A DNA stretch of 64,000 nt from CAZRHH01 sp964599885 (GCA_964599885.1 CAZRHH010000010.1:1-64000), one strand, 5' to 3'; positions 1 to 9,156 are shown, counted from the stretch's first letter. Numbers and translations are program-made. Notes: a model not told the origin generated them from the sequence alone.

Positions 1-55
1 GCAAAGTGTCACCCATGTCCTCGTACATGTGTTACCTATGTGTCCGGTCTGAACA
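1..55 (-). mobile_element. Terminus of an IS481-like insertion sequence (partial)
   Basis: Read on the minus strand from position 55, the sequence begins TGTTCAGACCGGACACAT and carries two related stretches (GTGTTACCTATG and GTGTCACCCATG on the plus strand). This resembles the terminal region of IS481-family elements as I remember them. The rest of the element would lie left of the window and no transposase is visible, so the call rests on end-sequence resemblance alone. Confidence 0.45.
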
Positions 56-423
56 GTTGTAGAGTAGGCCCCGGCAGGCGCTGCGCCCTGCACCCGCCTG
101 ATGGCGTCCCCGCACCGACGCGTCGCACACGTGAGCGGAACGAGCAAACGGCAAACGAATTGCCGCGTCGCGGGGCGTCCGCTCAGCGCCAGCACCGCCT
201 CCCGCACGTCCTTCGGCTCCGGAAACCGCCCGGCCGCGTGGTAATCAAACACCACCTCGCCGTCGTACCGCACCGTGAACGCGCCGTCCGACGACGGCAC
301 CAGCACGAACTCGTCCGCCAGGTCAGGCCGCTGGTCGAACAGCTCCCGAGCCAGCCAGAACGCCCGCCCTTGAAACTTGCACTTCTGGCAGAACTCGATC
401 TCCAGCCGGTGCTTCTCGCTCAT
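1..423 (-). CDS. Rdx family (SelW/SelT-like) protein, 3' end missing
   Basis: Small thioredoxin-like redox protein of the Rdx/selenoprotein W group. From the ATG at 423 the frame is open for 141 codons to the window edge. Residues 1-80 fit the family: a CxxC motif at C12/C15 (EFCQKCKF), a helix beginning RAFWLARELF, and the FPEPKDV motif near residue 66. The family is usually about 80-100 residues, so the tail beyond residue 85 is probably non-native and its last codons lie in IS-like sequence (1-55). The start overlaps the prfA stop as ATGA (420-423), which suggests translational coupling. Probably truncated or decayed at its 3' end. Confidence 0.6.
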   Translation of the reverse strand, partial: MSEKHRLEIEFCQKCKFQGRAFWLARELFDQRPDLADEFVLVPSSDGAFTVRYDGEVVFDYHAAGRFPEPKDVREAVLALSGRPATRQFVCRLLVPLTCATRRCGDAIRRVQGAAPAGAYSTTVQTGHIGNTCTRTWVTLC

Positions 424-1484
424 GCCGAGTCTTCGAGCAACCGCGCCTCGTTGTCTGCCGAGACCGCGTCGATGATGTCTTCGATCTCGCCGTCGAGGAT
501 GCGCGGCAGGTTGTGCGTCGTCAGCCCGATGCGATGGTCCGTCAGCCGGTCCTGCGGGAAGTTGTACGTCCGGATCTTCTCCGAGCGCTCGGCGCTGCCG
601 ATCTGCTGTTTCCGCGCCCCGGCGATCTCCTCCGACTGCTCCGCCTGCCGTTGGTCGAACAGCCGCGCCCGCAGCACCGCCATCGCCTTCGTCCGGTTCT
701 TGAGCTGCGACCGCTCGTCCTGACAGACGACGACGATCCCCGTCGGCTTGTGCGTGATCCGCACCGCCGTCGCCACCTTGTTCACGTTCTGGCCACCCGC
801 GCCGCCCGAATGAAAGATGTCGATCTTCAGATCCGACTCCGCGACGCCCACCTCCACCTCGTCGACCTCCGGCAGCACCGCCACCGTCGCCGTCGATGTG
901 TGAATCCGCCCTTGCGCCTCGGTGGCCGGCACACGCTGGACGCGATGCACGCCGCTCTCGTACTTCAGCCGAGAGTACGCGCCCGTGCCCTGCACCTCGA
1001 ACACCACTTCCTTCAGCCCGCCGATGCCGATCTCGTTCGCCGAAAGCACCTCTGTCGTCCATTTCCGCCGATCGGCGTACCGCGAATACATCCGGAACAG
1101 GTCCGCCGCGAATAGCGCCGCCTCGTCCCCACCCGTCCCCGCCCGAATCTCGACGATGACGTCGCGGTCGTCGCGCGGGTCCGTCGGCACGAGCGCCCGC
1201 TTCAGCCGCGTCTCCAGTTCCACCCGCGCGGGCGTCAGCGCATCGATCTCCTCGCGCGCCATCGCCGCCATCTCCGCGTCGTTCTCCGAAAGCACCGACC
1301 GCGCCTCGTCGAGCGCCTGCCCGTTCGCCCGCCACTCACGATACAGCGACACCACCTGCTCGATCGCCGCGCGTTCCTTCGCGATCGCCTGTAGCTTCTC
1401 GTAGTCGCCGCTGATCTCCGGACGCGCCATCTCCTGCGTCAGGTCCTCGAACCGCTGCTCCGTCGCCTCAAGCCGGTCGAACAT
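420..1484 (-). CDS. prfA: Peptide chain release factor 1
   Basis: Class I release factor recognising UAA/UAG and triggering peptide release on the ribosome. The 354-residue product has the family's usual length. It carries the stop-codon-reading PAT motif near residues 186-188, followed by GRIHTSTATVAV, and the catalytic GGQ loop in HSGGAGGQNVNK near residues 230-232. The methionine at 1484 is chosen because it starts the conserved MFDRLEA; the frame opens four codons earlier at 1496 without similarity. It is followed with a four-base overlap by the Rdx gene. A GC hairpin lies just upstream. Confidence 0.97.
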   Translation of the reverse strand: MFDRLEATEQRFEDLTQEMARPEISGDYEKLQAIAKERAAIEQVVSLYREWRANGQALDEARSVLSENDAEMAAMAREEIDALTPARVELETRLKRALVPTDPRDDRDVIVEIRAGTGGDEAALFAADLFRMYSRYADRRKWTTEVLSANEIGIGGLKEVVFEVQGTGAYSRLKYESGVHRVQRVPATEAQGRIHTSTATVAVLPEVDEVEVGVAESDLKIDIFHSGGAGGQNVNKVATAVRITHKPTGIVVVCQDERSQLKNRTKAMAVLRARLFDQRQAEQSEEIAGARKQQIGSAERSEKIRTYNFPQDRLTDHRIGLTTHNLPRILDGEIEDIIDAVSADNEARLLEDSA

Positions 1485-1501
1485 GCGCACACACACACAG
1501 A

Positions 1502-1528
1502 AACCCCCTTGCCGGAGGGGGCTTCTTC
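1502..1528 (-). terminator. GC-rich hairpin in the prfA leader
   Basis: On the minus strand GCCCCCT and AGGGGG pair across a short CCGGCA loop, followed by GTTTC. It sits about 20 bases before the prfA start, so it could be a leaky terminator or attenuator. There is no long U-tract. Confidence 0.4.
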
Positions 1529-1634
1529 CTCTCGATCGCTATTCTACCACCGGTGGCCGCCCAACAACGCATGCGCTCCGCTGATGATTAACGTCGCGTG
1601 TTCGAAATACTTTGCAGAAGGTCACATCATGCTA

Positions 1635-1662
1635 TTGACAACGACCTAAAAAAAAGTACTGT
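1635..1662 (+). promoter_or_regulatory. Candidate promoter of the frameshifted secreted-protein gene
   Basis: TTGACA at 1635-1640 and TACTGT at 1657-1662 are separated by 16 bases in an A-rich stretch. The first codon of the secreted protein lies 28 bases downstream, after a GGGAG Shine-Dalgarno. Confidence 0.45.
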
Positions 1663-1689
1663 TGCCCCTCCTCACAGAGGGAGCGCGAT

Positions 1690-2287
1690 TTGAAGAAGTT
1701 CACATTTCTCTTCGTCCTCGTTGCCTTCGCCGTCGTCGCGCTCGCTACCCAAGCGTGCGACGAGGACTACGGCATCATCCATTGCACTGACAGCCGTATC
1801 CCTGGCGTCGGGATCGGTCTGCGGCTCCAGCGACAGCAGCAATGGCGGCGGCCCGCCCACACCTATTGAATACAGTATCCACAAGGCCGCCGACGATCGC
1901 TACTGGGTCGGCGAAAACCAGTATGGCCTTGAGTGGACGCTGACGGGGCATTCCATGCGCAACGACGGCCTGAAGACAACGTTCTCGGTGTTACGCTCGG
2001 ACGTGCTGCTTCAGGAATTGTGCGCGCCTGACGACGAATTGCAAACCGACTGGGACGAGCAGCAGAGCATTGGCGACAGCCCCCACTCCGAGAACAATTA
2101 CGGCGGGTACGCCACCCCCGAGGTCTGGGAGATATGGGCCTGTCCGGAGGGACAGGCTGTGTTTTGGACCTGGACGTTCGAATGGGGTAACGCCCTGCCC
2201 TACGTCGCGTATGACGTGTCGAGCGACTTCAAGTGCCGGGTCTTGCGCGGGTTTTCCAACAACACCTACGGTTGGTGTCAGGATTAG
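1690..2287 (+). pseudogene. Secreted hypothetical protein, apparent frameshift after the signal peptide
   Basis: A TTG codon at 1690, six bases after GGGAG, starts a signal-peptide-like run (KKFTFLFVLVAFAVVALA followed by TQAC), but that frame ends at 1867-1869. The other frame is open to 2287; from about 1790 it reads a small-residue linker (SGSVCGSSDSSNGGG) and then a Trp- and Cys-containing domain ending YGWCQD. Signal peptide and body are therefore in different frames, needing one frameshift between about 1786 and 1830. It is either a recent mutation or a sequencing error. The body matches no family I recognise. The gene lies 12 bases before the cohesin-like gene and may share its transcript. 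Confidence 0.5.
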
Positions 2288-2299
2288 AAGGAGAAGATC

Positions 2300-3592
2300 A
2301 TGAGGAACTGCCTCTTGCTTGCGGGCGCGGCGCTCGCCGCCGGAGTGGTGGTCGCCGTCGTCGTCGTGACCGTTCAGGGCGGCGGGGAGACGGTGAGCGC
2401 ACAGGAGGTCGCTGATCGCGCCGCGCAGGTGCAGACCGATTTGCTCGATCAAATCGCGCCGGATACGACGTTGCACGCCGTGAGGACGGAATATGAGTAC
2501 CGCCCGCCCGAGTCCGGCGTCGGCCCGACGCATCGGCGCAGCGAGTACTGGGAGTATTTCGGCGCGGACGGGCAACTGGCCACGTTGCGAACAGAGGTTC
2601 GCGACGAGGTGAGCGGCAGTCTGTTGAGTACAGGCGAATGGGTTGACGGCGAAATGGTCTTCACCGACGCCGTGACCGGTGAAGTCAACACATACCCGCT
2701 CGATTCGTCGATTGAGTCCCTGCGAGCCACCTTGAGCGAGGCCACGAACGCCACGTCCGGCGAGGTTCTGAAGCCCGACGCCGCGCCGGAACGCACGCAG
2801 GTCGACGGAAAGCCCGCATACGTGGTCGAGATGGTTTCCGAAGGCGTCTCGACCCGCATGGTCATCGACGAAGAGAGTTTTCGGCCCGTGCAGTTCGAGA
2901 GCGAGAAGGATGGCATGGTCGTTGCGAGCGGCACGATGCCGGTGTTCGAGATCCTCGACGGGAACGCCGTCCCGGCCTCGTGTTCAACTAGTTCGCTCGC
3001 TTCTGAACCAGCGGAAGGGCGCGGAGCGGCGACCAACTGCGGCACCGAGACGCCCTCGCCCAGTTCTAACTGCTGCAGCCTGCAACTCGACTTTGATCTC
3101 CGGGAGCCAGGCATCCAGGCTTCGCAAGCTGTGGCCGTGGGGGTGATCACCTACATCGATGTTGTACTGGGCAAATCCGCCACCGATATCAGCGCCCTGC
3201 AATTCACCATCATGTACGACGACACGCTGTTGGCACCGATCCTTGGCGACTCCGGCACGGTCAACGGCAATCCCGATTTCAACGACGGGGTTCTCGGCAC
3301 CGCGTGGTCATGCGGCTTGTCGCCCGGTTCAGGCACGCCCGACAGTGATCCGGCCACTGGCCCGGGCCACGGAGTCGCTACCCTCTCATGCTTCACGACG
3401 ACGACGCCCGCAATGCTTACCGCGCCGACCGTGATCGCGACGCTGCGGCTCACTGCCGTCGCGCCCGGCGAGTCGAACCTCGAGATCACGGGCTTGGTGT
3501 CCGATTTCGACGGCGTGCAACTCGGCAGCTGTGAACCGGGATTTGATATCGACATGACATGCGTCGGCGGAACACTCACGGTCGTTCCGTGA
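2300..3592 (+). CDS. Secreted protein with C-terminal cohesin-like domain
   Basis: The 430-residue protein starts at an ATG preceded by AAGGAGAAG. Residues 5-25 form a hydrophobic signal or anchor segment. Residues 35-225 resemble outer-membrane-lipoprotein-sorting (LolA/LolB-like) or sigma-regulator folds only in general pattern, so I leave them unassigned. After a Ser/Cys-rich linker (225-265), the last 160 residues have cohesin-type features: alternating strands with SALQFTIMYDDTLLAP and a closing strand before SNLEITGLVSDFDGV. Cohesin-like modules in non-cellulosomal bacteria are usually extracellular binding domains. It converges on hisS with a gap of only 22 bases. Confidence 0.7.
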   Translation: MRNCLLLAGAALAAGVVVAVVVVTVQGGGETVSAQEVADRAAQVQTDLLDQIAPDTTLHAVRTEYEYRPPESGVGPTHRRSEYWEYFGADGQLATLRTEVRDEVSGSLLSTGEWVDGEMVFTDAVTGEVNTYPLDSSIESLRATLSEATNATSGEVLKPDAAPERTQVDGKPAYVVEMVSEGVSTRMVIDEESFRPVQFESEKDGMVVASGTMPVFEILDGNAVPASCSTSSLASEPAEGRGAATNCGTETPSPSSNCCSLQLDFDLREPGIQASQAVAVGVITYIDVVLGKSATDISALQFTIMYDDTLLAPILGDSGTVNGNPDFNDGVLGTAWSCGLSPGSGTPDSDPATGPGHGVATLSCFTTTTPAMLTAPTVIATLRLTAVAPGESNLEITGLVSDFDGVQLGSCEPGFDIDMTCVGGTLTVVP

Positions 3593-3614
3593 CCGTCACG
3601 TCTCGGCGTACTAG

Positions 3615-4898
3615 TCAGCGTAGTCGCACAACCGCCGCCACATCCGCCAGCGCCAGCCGCTGTTCGCTGTGATCACCCAGATTCCGCAGCGTCACCTCGC
3701 CCGCCCCCAGCTCGTCCGCGCCGATGATTGCGACATTCCGGGCGCCCTTCGCGTCAGCATGCCGCATCTGCGCCTTCAGGCTGCGGCCAGCGCTTCCGAC
3801 GAGCACCTGCGCGCCGCTCGCCCGCACGGCCGACGCCAGCCGCAGCGCCGCCTCCGCCGCCTCCGGCGTCAGATGCGCGATAAACAGCGCCGGCGCCGAC
3901 GCGTCCGGCACTTCGGCGCCGTCTCGCTTGAGATTGATGATTAGCCGCTCGATCCCTGTCCCGAAGCCCACGCCCGGCGTCGGTGGTCCGCCGAGCAGTT
4001 CCATCAGGCCATCGTAGCGGCCGCCGCCACCCAGGCTGCTCTGCGAGCCCTCGACCGACGGCTGCATCTCGAACGCCGTGCGCGCGTAGTAGTCCAGCCC
4101 CCGCACCAGCCGATCATCAATCTCGAACGCCACGCCCAGCGTGGTGAGATACCCCTGAAGCGCCGAAAAGTGCTCGCGGCACGGGTCGCACAGGTGATCG
4201 CGCAGCCGCGGGGCTCCGGCGATCACGGGCTGGCAGCGCTCGACCTTGCAGTCGAGCAGCCGCATCGGGTTCTTGGCGAACCTCCCACGGTCGTCCGCGC
4301 ATACCTGGTCGAGGAACGGTTCGTAGTACGATTTTAGTGCTGTGATATAACCCGGGCGGCAAACCACATCACCAATCGAGTTGATTTTGAGCGTGAACGC
4401 CTGCAACCCCAGCTCTCGATAAAACGTCGCCAGCAAGTCGATCACTTCCGCGTCGATCAGCGGCCCAGGGTCGCCGATCGCCTCCACACCAAACTGGACG
4501 TGCTGGCGGTACCGCCCCGCCTGCGGGCGGTCGTACCGGAAGTTCGGCGCAATATAGAACAGCCGCACCGGCTGCGGCAGACTGCCCATCCCGTGCTCCA
4601 GGTAGGCCCTTGCCACGCTCGCCGTGCCCTCCGGGCGCAGCGCTAGCGTGTCCTCCCCCCGGTCCGCGAAGAGGTACACCTCTTTGTCGACGATGTCCGT
4701 GCCCTCGCCCGACGTCCGCAGAAACACGCCCGCGTGCTCGAAGATCGGCGTATCGATGCGGTGATATCCGAACAGGCCGCATACCCGCTCCGCCGTGTCC
4801 CGGACGAAGTTCCAGTACGGCCAGTCCTCCGGCAGGATGTCGTAGGTGCCGCGCGGGGAGGCGAACTTTTCGGGCTTGGTAGGGCGTTTGCTGCTCAT
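3615..4898 (-). CDS. hisS: Histidine--tRNA ligase
   Basis: Class II aminoacyl-tRNA synthetase charging tRNA-His. The 427-residue protein has the family order: motif 1 region PRGTYDILPED, TPIFEHAGVF and LALRPEGTASVARA, motif 2 FYIAPNFRYDRPQAGRYRQ, the histidine-specific loop LVRGLDYYARTAFEM, motif 3 GVGFGTGIERL, and a C-terminal anticodon-binding domain starting near residue 325. The methionine at 4898 (MSSKRPTK) is preferred to one seven codons upstream, which precedes non-conserved residues. Confidence 0.97.
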   Translation of the reverse strand: MSSKRPTKPEKFASPRGTYDILPEDWPYWNFVRDTAERVCGLFGYHRIDTPIFEHAGVFLRTSGEGTDIVDKEVYLFADRGEDTLALRPEGTASVARAYLEHGMGSLPQPVRLFYIAPNFRYDRPQAGRYRQHVQFGVEAIGDPGPLIDAEVIDLLATFYRELGLQAFTLKINSIGDVVCRPGYITALKSYYEPFLDQVCADDRGRFAKNPMRLLDCKVERCQPVIAGAPRLRDHLCDPCREHFSALQGYLTTLGVAFEIDDRLVRGLDYYARTAFEMQPSVEGSQSSLGGGGRYDGLMELLGGPPTPGVGFGTGIERLIINLKRDGAEVPDASAPALFIAHLTPEAAEAALRLASAVRASGAQVLVGSAGRSLKAQMRHADAKGARNVAIIGADELGAGEVTLRNLGDHSEQRLALADVAAVVRLR

Positions 4899-4956
4899 CT
4901 GGCCGAAGCATACCAGCACCCACCGCGGCCGGGCGATCCGTCCGATACACTACATA

Positions 4957-4974
4957 CGTACGCGCAGGCGTACG
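4957..4974. promoter_or_regulatory. Perfect inverted repeat upstream of the RHH gene
   Basis: CGTACGC-GCAG-GCGTACG is a perfect 7-bp dyad with a 4-bp spacer, 28 bases before the RHH start codon. RHH proteins often bind short dyads in their own promoters, so autoregulation is a reasonable inference. Confidence 0.5.
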
Positions 4975-5001
4975 GACGTCCAGCAGACCGGGAGCAGCGC
5001 G

Positions 5002-5238
5002 ATGACCCGACGCATGACCATCGTCTTCGACGACGAGGCGCTCTACACCGCCCTCAAGGTGGAAGCCGCCCGCACCCATCGCCCCGCCAAGGACATCGTC
5101 GCCGACGCGCTCCACATCCTCTTTGACGCCACCCCCGACGAATGCGAGGCGCTCCTTGGACGCGCCCGCAACCACGGCGCGGAGCGCCGGACGGTGGCCG
5201 TCGACCGCATCCTCGAAGACCTCGGGCTCCGGCGGTAA
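5002..5238 (+). CDS. Small ribbon-helix-helix-like DNA-binding protein
   Basis: The 78-residue product starts MTRRMTIVFDDEAL, a beta strand followed by helices (KVEAARTHRPAKDIVADAL), the usual layout of CopG/Arc-type ribbon-helix-helix proteins and antitoxins. The ATG at 5002 has GGAGCAGCG before it. No toxin gene adjoins it; the next gene is rel, 9 bases downstream, so this protein may be a solitary regulator co-transcribed with rel. A dyad lies just upstream of its start. Confidence 0.65.
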   Translation: MTRRMTIVFDDEALYTALKVEAARTHRPAKDIVADALHILFDATPDECEALLGRARNHGAERRTVAVDRILEDLGLRR

Positions 5239-5247
5239 CGCAGAACC

Positions 5248-7458
5248 ATGACGACCATCGCCCAGGATCCCTCCGTCCAGCCGCTGATCGAGAAGGTCAC
5301 GCAGTACCTGCCCGCCGACCGCATTCCGCTGATCGAGGAAGCGTTCGCGTTCGCCGCGCAGTCCCACGCCGGCCAGACGCGCCTCACCGGCGAGCCCTAC
5401 ATCGTGCATCCCCTCGACGCCGCGATGACGGTCGCCAACTTGCAGCTCGATTCCGCCGCCGTCGCCGCCACGCTCCTGCACGATGTCCAGGAGGACTGCG
5501 GCGTGCCAAACGCCGAGATCAGCCGCCGCTTCGGCGCCGAAGTCGCCAAGCTCGTTGACGGCGCAACCAAGCTCGACAAGATCGCCTGGCGCGCGCCGAG
5601 CGAACGTCCCGGCGATCAGTCGATCCAGGCCGAGAACCTCCGCAAGATGTTCCTCGCCATGGCCGAGGACATCCGCGTCGTTATCATCAAGCTCGCCGAT
5701 CGCCTCCACAACATGCGCACGCTCGATGCGAAGCCGCCCGAGAAGCGCAAGCGCACTGCGCAGGAGACGATGGAGATCTACGCGCCGCTCGCCAACCGGC
5801 TCGGCATCTGGCAGATCAAGTGGGAACTGGAAGATCTTTCGTTCCGCCACCTCGAACCGGAGCGCTACAAGCAGATCGCCAAGCTGATCCAGTCGAAGCG
5901 CACCGTCCGCGAGCGCTACGTCGCGCAGGTCGAACGCATTCTGAAGGAAGAACTGGAGAAGAACGGCATCACCGCCGAGGTGAAAGGCCGCGCGAAGCAC
6001 ATCTACTCGATCGCGCAGAAGGCCGACAAGTACGCCGCGCAAGAGAAAAGCTTCGAGCAGATCTACGATCTGCTCGCGCTGCGCGTCATCGTCGACGGCA
6101 TCGGCGATTGCTATAACGCGCTCGGCGTCGTGCACGGGCTCTGGCACCCGGTCCCCGGCCAGTTCGACGACTACATCGCCAGCCCGAAGGAAAGTCTCTA
6201 CCAGTCGTTGCACACAACCGTGATGGCGATCGGCGCCCGCCCCCTCGAAATCCAGATCCGCACCAGCGAGATGCACCAGCTCGCCGAGCATGGCGTCGCC
6301 GCGCACTGGCGATACAAGGAGACAGCCGACGGCAAGCGCGACGCGCGCTATGAAGATCGCATGGCGTGGCTGCGCCAGCTTCTCGAATGGCAGCGCGAGA
6401 TGTCCGCCGCCGAAGAGTTCGTCGAATCCGTAAAGACGGATCTCTTCCGCGATCAGGTCTTCGTCTACACACCGAAGGGCGAGATCAAGGAGATGCCCGC
6501 CGGCGCGACGCCAATCGATTTCGCGTACCGCGTGCATACGGAACTCGGACACCGCACCGTCGGCGCAAAAGCGAATGGCCGTCTCGTACCGCTCAACTAC
6601 CAGATGCAAAACGGCGACGTCGTCGAGATTCTCGCCGGTAAAACGTCACGCGGCCCGTCACGCGACTGGCTCAACCAGAATCTCGGCTACATCAAGACGG
6701 GCCACTCACGCGAGAAAATCCGGCAGTGGTACAAGAAGGAAGAACGCGCCGAAAACATCGAACGCGGCCGCGAGATCATCGAGAAGGAACTTCGCCGCCT
6801 CAACCTATCGCTCAGCGAGTGCCAGGACGACGTGTTGCGCATCTTCAAGTACGAACAGCTCGACGACTTTCTCGCCGCGCTCGGTTACGGCGGCGTCAGC
6901 TCCGCGCACATTCCGGCGCGACTCGCCCCGCTCGTACACAAGGAAGACGAACACGAACTGCCGGACATCGAAGGACCGACGGAGCGCGTCACGACGCATA
7001 CCGTGCAGGTACTCGGCGTCGGCGATCTTCTCACGCAGATCGCGCGCTGCTGCAACCCCGTGCCCGGCGACAAGATCATGGGTTACGTCACACGCAGCCG
7101 CGGCGTCACGGTTCACCGCGAGAATTGCTTCAACGTCCTGCACGAAGACGAAAAAGATCGTCTGGTCGATGTCGAATGGGGTCGCACCGGGCAGACGTAT
7201 CCCGTGGCCGTCCACATCGAAGCGTGGGACCGTGTCGGCCTGCTCCGCGACGTCTCGACGATCGTCTCCGAAGACAAGGTGAACATGCTCGGCGTCCGCA
7301 CCGAGCACGGCGACCGCACCACCGACGTCTACCTGACGCTCGAGACAACGGGCGTCGCGCAACTCAGCCGCCTCATGGGCCGACTCGAATCCGTGCGCGG
7401 TGTGATCACCGTCAACCGCCAGGTAGACGGGGCCCGCCGCTCCACCGGCTCCCTCTAA
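5248..7458 (+). CDS. relA: Bifunctional (p)ppGpp synthetase/hydrolase, Rel family
   Basis: Stringent-response enzyme of 736 residues. The HD hydrolase domain contains LLHDVQEDCG (H78, D79, E82, D83). The synthetase domain carries LLALRVIVDGIGDCYNALG and YQSLHT near residue 318. A TGS domain begins at about residue 400 (DQVFVYTPKGEIKEMP), a conserved-cysteine domain includes IARCCNPVPGD near residue 600, and an ACT domain (WDRVGLLRDVSTIV) closes the protein. The intact HDxxED motif suggests that hydrolase activity is kept. Nine bases separate it from the RHH gene, consistent with an operon. Confidence 0.96.
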   Translation: MTTIAQDPSVQPLIEKVTQYLPADRIPLIEEAFAFAAQSHAGQTRLTGEPYIVHPLDAAMTVANLQLDSAAVAATLLHDVQEDCGVPNAEISRRFGAEVAKLVDGATKLDKIAWRAPSERPGDQSIQAENLRKMFLAMAEDIRVVIIKLADRLHNMRTLDAKPPEKRKRTAQETMEIYAPLANRLGIWQIKWELEDLSFRHLEPERYKQIAKLIQSKRTVRERYVAQVERILKEELEKNGITAEVKGRAKHIYSIAQKADKYAAQEKSFEQIYDLLALRVIVDGIGDCYNALGVVHGLWHPVPGQFDDYIASPKESLYQSLHTTVMAIGARPLEIQIRTSEMHQLAEHGVAAHWRYKETADGKRDARYEDRMAWLRQLLEWQREMSAAEEFVESVKTDLFRDQVFVYTPKGEIKEMPAGATPIDFAYRVHTELGHRTVGAKANGRLVPLNYQMQNGDVVEILAGKTSRGPSRDWLNQNLGYIKTGHSREKIRQWYKKEERAENIERGREIIEKELRRLNLSLSECQDDVLRIFKYEQLDDFLAALGYGGVSSAHIPARLAPLVHKEDEHELPDIEGPTERVTTHTVQVLGVGDLLTQIARCCNPVPGDKIMGYVTRSRGVTVHRENCFNVLHEDEKDRLVDVEWGRTGQTYPVAVHIEAWDRVGLLRDVSTIVSEDKVNMLGVRTEHGDRTTDVYLTLETTGVAQLSRLMGRLESVRGVITVNRQVDGARRSTGSL

Positions 7459-7556
7459 CCCGAAACTCGCCGCACCCCGGCGCTCTCTTTCTCTGCTCTT
7501 CGTTCTCTGTTTCCTGCTCTCTACTCCGGCCTCCGACCTCCGGCCGCCTAAACCCA

Positions 7557-7583
7557 ACTCTCTGTGCCTCTGTGGTGAAAAAC
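7557..7583 (+). repeat. Interspersed intergenic repeat, CTCTGTGCCTCTGTGGTGAA type
   Basis: The word CTCTGTGCCTCTGTGGTGAA sits in the gap after rel. Close relatives recur near 11,690, 58,256, 59,184, 62,632 and 63,980, always between genes. A CT-rich stretch (about 7,485-7,550) precedes it. Confidence 0.6.
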
Positions 7584-7620
7584 CTATCCCGCTACCCGTC
7601 TCCCGCTTCTACAATGCGCC

Positions 7621-8838
7621 ATGATCACGTTCCGCCCGCTACAAAACGACGCCGAATACGTCGCCCACTGCTTCATCGACGCCTACGCCTTCAACGGCGA
7701 TCGCACGCCCGAAGGTACCGAGCGGCGCCGCCCCGTCGAGCCGCCCGACACATGCTTTGGCGCGTTCGATGGCGACGAGCTGATCGCTGGGCTGGCGATC
7801 GCACCGATGCAGCTCTACATCAACGGCGCGCCGATCGACGCCGGCGGCATCGGCAGCGTCAGTTGTCTGCCGGAACATCGCCGCGCCGGCCACGTCGCCG
7901 GCCTGCTGAAGTACGGGCTGCAGACGATGTTCGATCGCGGACAGGTCCTCTCCGGGCTCTTCACGCCGCACCACGCGTTGTACGGCCGCTACGGCTGGGA
8001 AGCCTCGAGCCGCGTCACGGCATACAGCTTCGAGCCAAAGGCCGTCGCTCTCCGCCACCCGCGTCCGGCCGGAACGATTGCGCGCGCAACGGCCGACGAC
8101 TGGCCGCTTCTGCAAGAGATCTACACGCAGCGCGCATCGCACCAGAATCTCGCGCTCGTCCGTGACGAAGCGTGGTGGCGCCATCATGTCATCGGCCAGC
8201 GCGACGGCAAGACGCGTGACGTCGCCGTCTGGCGCAACGCCGCCGGCGACGCGCGCGGCTACATCGTCTACATGAGCATCAGGTCGCAGCGCGGCAACAA
8301 TCCCTGGGGTGAAACGACGTTTCGCGTCTTCGACTACATCGCGCTCGACGGCGACGCGTACACCGCGCTGATCGCATTCGCCGCCGGCCACGACCTGAGC
8401 GACAAGATCATGTTCCTCGGCCCGGCCGATGAGCCGATCAACGCGCTGCTCGAGGAACCCGACATTGTCGAACAGCGCGCCTGGTTCGGCGTCCTGCTGC
8501 GCATCGTCGACGTCCAGAAAGCGCTCGAAGCACGCCCCGCGCTCCCGCACGCGTCCGGGGCGTCGCTGACGATCGCCGTCACCGACAGCATCCTCAGCGC
8601 CAACGAAGCGACATGGCACATCGACTGCCGCGAAGCCCGCGTCTCCGTCGAAACGACGCACGTTGCCGCCGACATCGAGATGGATGTCCGTGCACTCGCG
8701 CCGTTATTTGCCGGCGCAACCACTCCGTCCGAAGCCGCCCGCACGGGCGCCATCCGCATCAACAACGCGCACGCGCTCGACGCCGCAACAGCAATCTTCG
8801 CCGCCAACGGCACCCCGTTCTGCCACGACGACTATTAG
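7621..8838 (+). CDS. GNAT N-acetyltransferase, Eis-like
   Basis: A 405-residue protein with the Eis-type architecture: an N-terminal GNAT domain containing the acetyl-CoA-binding region GGIGSVSCLPEHRRAGHVAGLL near residues 78-99 (quoted only to locate it: core GSVSCLPEHRRAG), then FTPHHALYGRYGWE, a second GNAT-like domain, and a C-terminal SCP2-like region (residues 300-400). Eis relatives acetylate amine substrates including aminoglycosides; the substrate here cannot be read from sequence. It starts at the ATG at 7621 and looks like a single-gene transcript. Confidence 0.82.
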   Translation: MITFRPLQNDAEYVAHCFIDAYAFNGDRTPEGTERRRPVEPPDTCFGAFDGDELIAGLAIAPMQLYINGAPIDAGGIGSVSCLPEHRRAGHVAGLLKYGLQTMFDRGQVLSGLFTPHHALYGRYGWEASSRVTAYSFEPKAVALRHPRPAGTIARATADDWPLLQEIYTQRASHQNLALVRDEAWWRHHVIGQRDGKTRDVAVWRNAAGDARGYIVYMSIRSQRGNNPWGETTFRVFDYIALDGDAYTALIAFAAGHDLSDKIMFLGPADEPINALLEEPDIVEQRAWFGVLLRIVDVQKALEARPALPHASGASLTIAVTDSILSANEATWHIDCREARVSVETTHVAADIEMDVRALAPLFAGATTPSEAARTGAIRINNAHALDAATAIFAANGTPFCHDDY

Positions 8839-9156
8839 TTGTACGAACAACGTTACTCAGAAGGCGTAGGGGCAGCTCGGCACTGCAAAACGAAGATTTG
8901 TACTTGCTGTGGCACGGACTTTTCGCCCGTAGCACTCTGGCCCGCCAACATGCGCGCCGCCACGAGCACATCAACGCGAGGTCGCGACGGAAACCACGGT
9001 AGGAGCGCACCCACGCGTGCGCCCGGATCGCGCACCGCAACGAACCACGGAGAACACCGAAGAGACGAACCAAAGCGGTTCGTCCCTCAGAAAAACTGCT
9101 TCCAGTTCTAGTCCAGGCCGCCCCACTTCCCACTTCCCACCTCCAACCGCCCCAGA
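8839..9156. other. Intergenic stretch with a hairpin, no convincing gene
   Basis: Between the Eis-like gene and the stress protein I see no gene with a ribosome binding site. It holds a perfect hairpin (ACGAACC/GGTTCGT, 9065-9083) and a low-complexity run CCACTTCCCACTTCCCACC near 9121-9140. Short frames here, including one with CTCCG, look like chance. Confidence 0.6.

Noticed and set aside
4369..6609. A 746-codon open frame on the minus strand opposite hisS and rel
   Set aside because: It is the antisense shadow of two certain genes; its product is Arg/Val/Asp-biased with no domain and no ribosome binding site.
8839..9111. Frame with CTCCG zinc-like pair after the Eis-like gene
   Set aside because: It starts with a TTG inside the previous stop region, and the downstream half is low-complexity Arg/Thr sequence.
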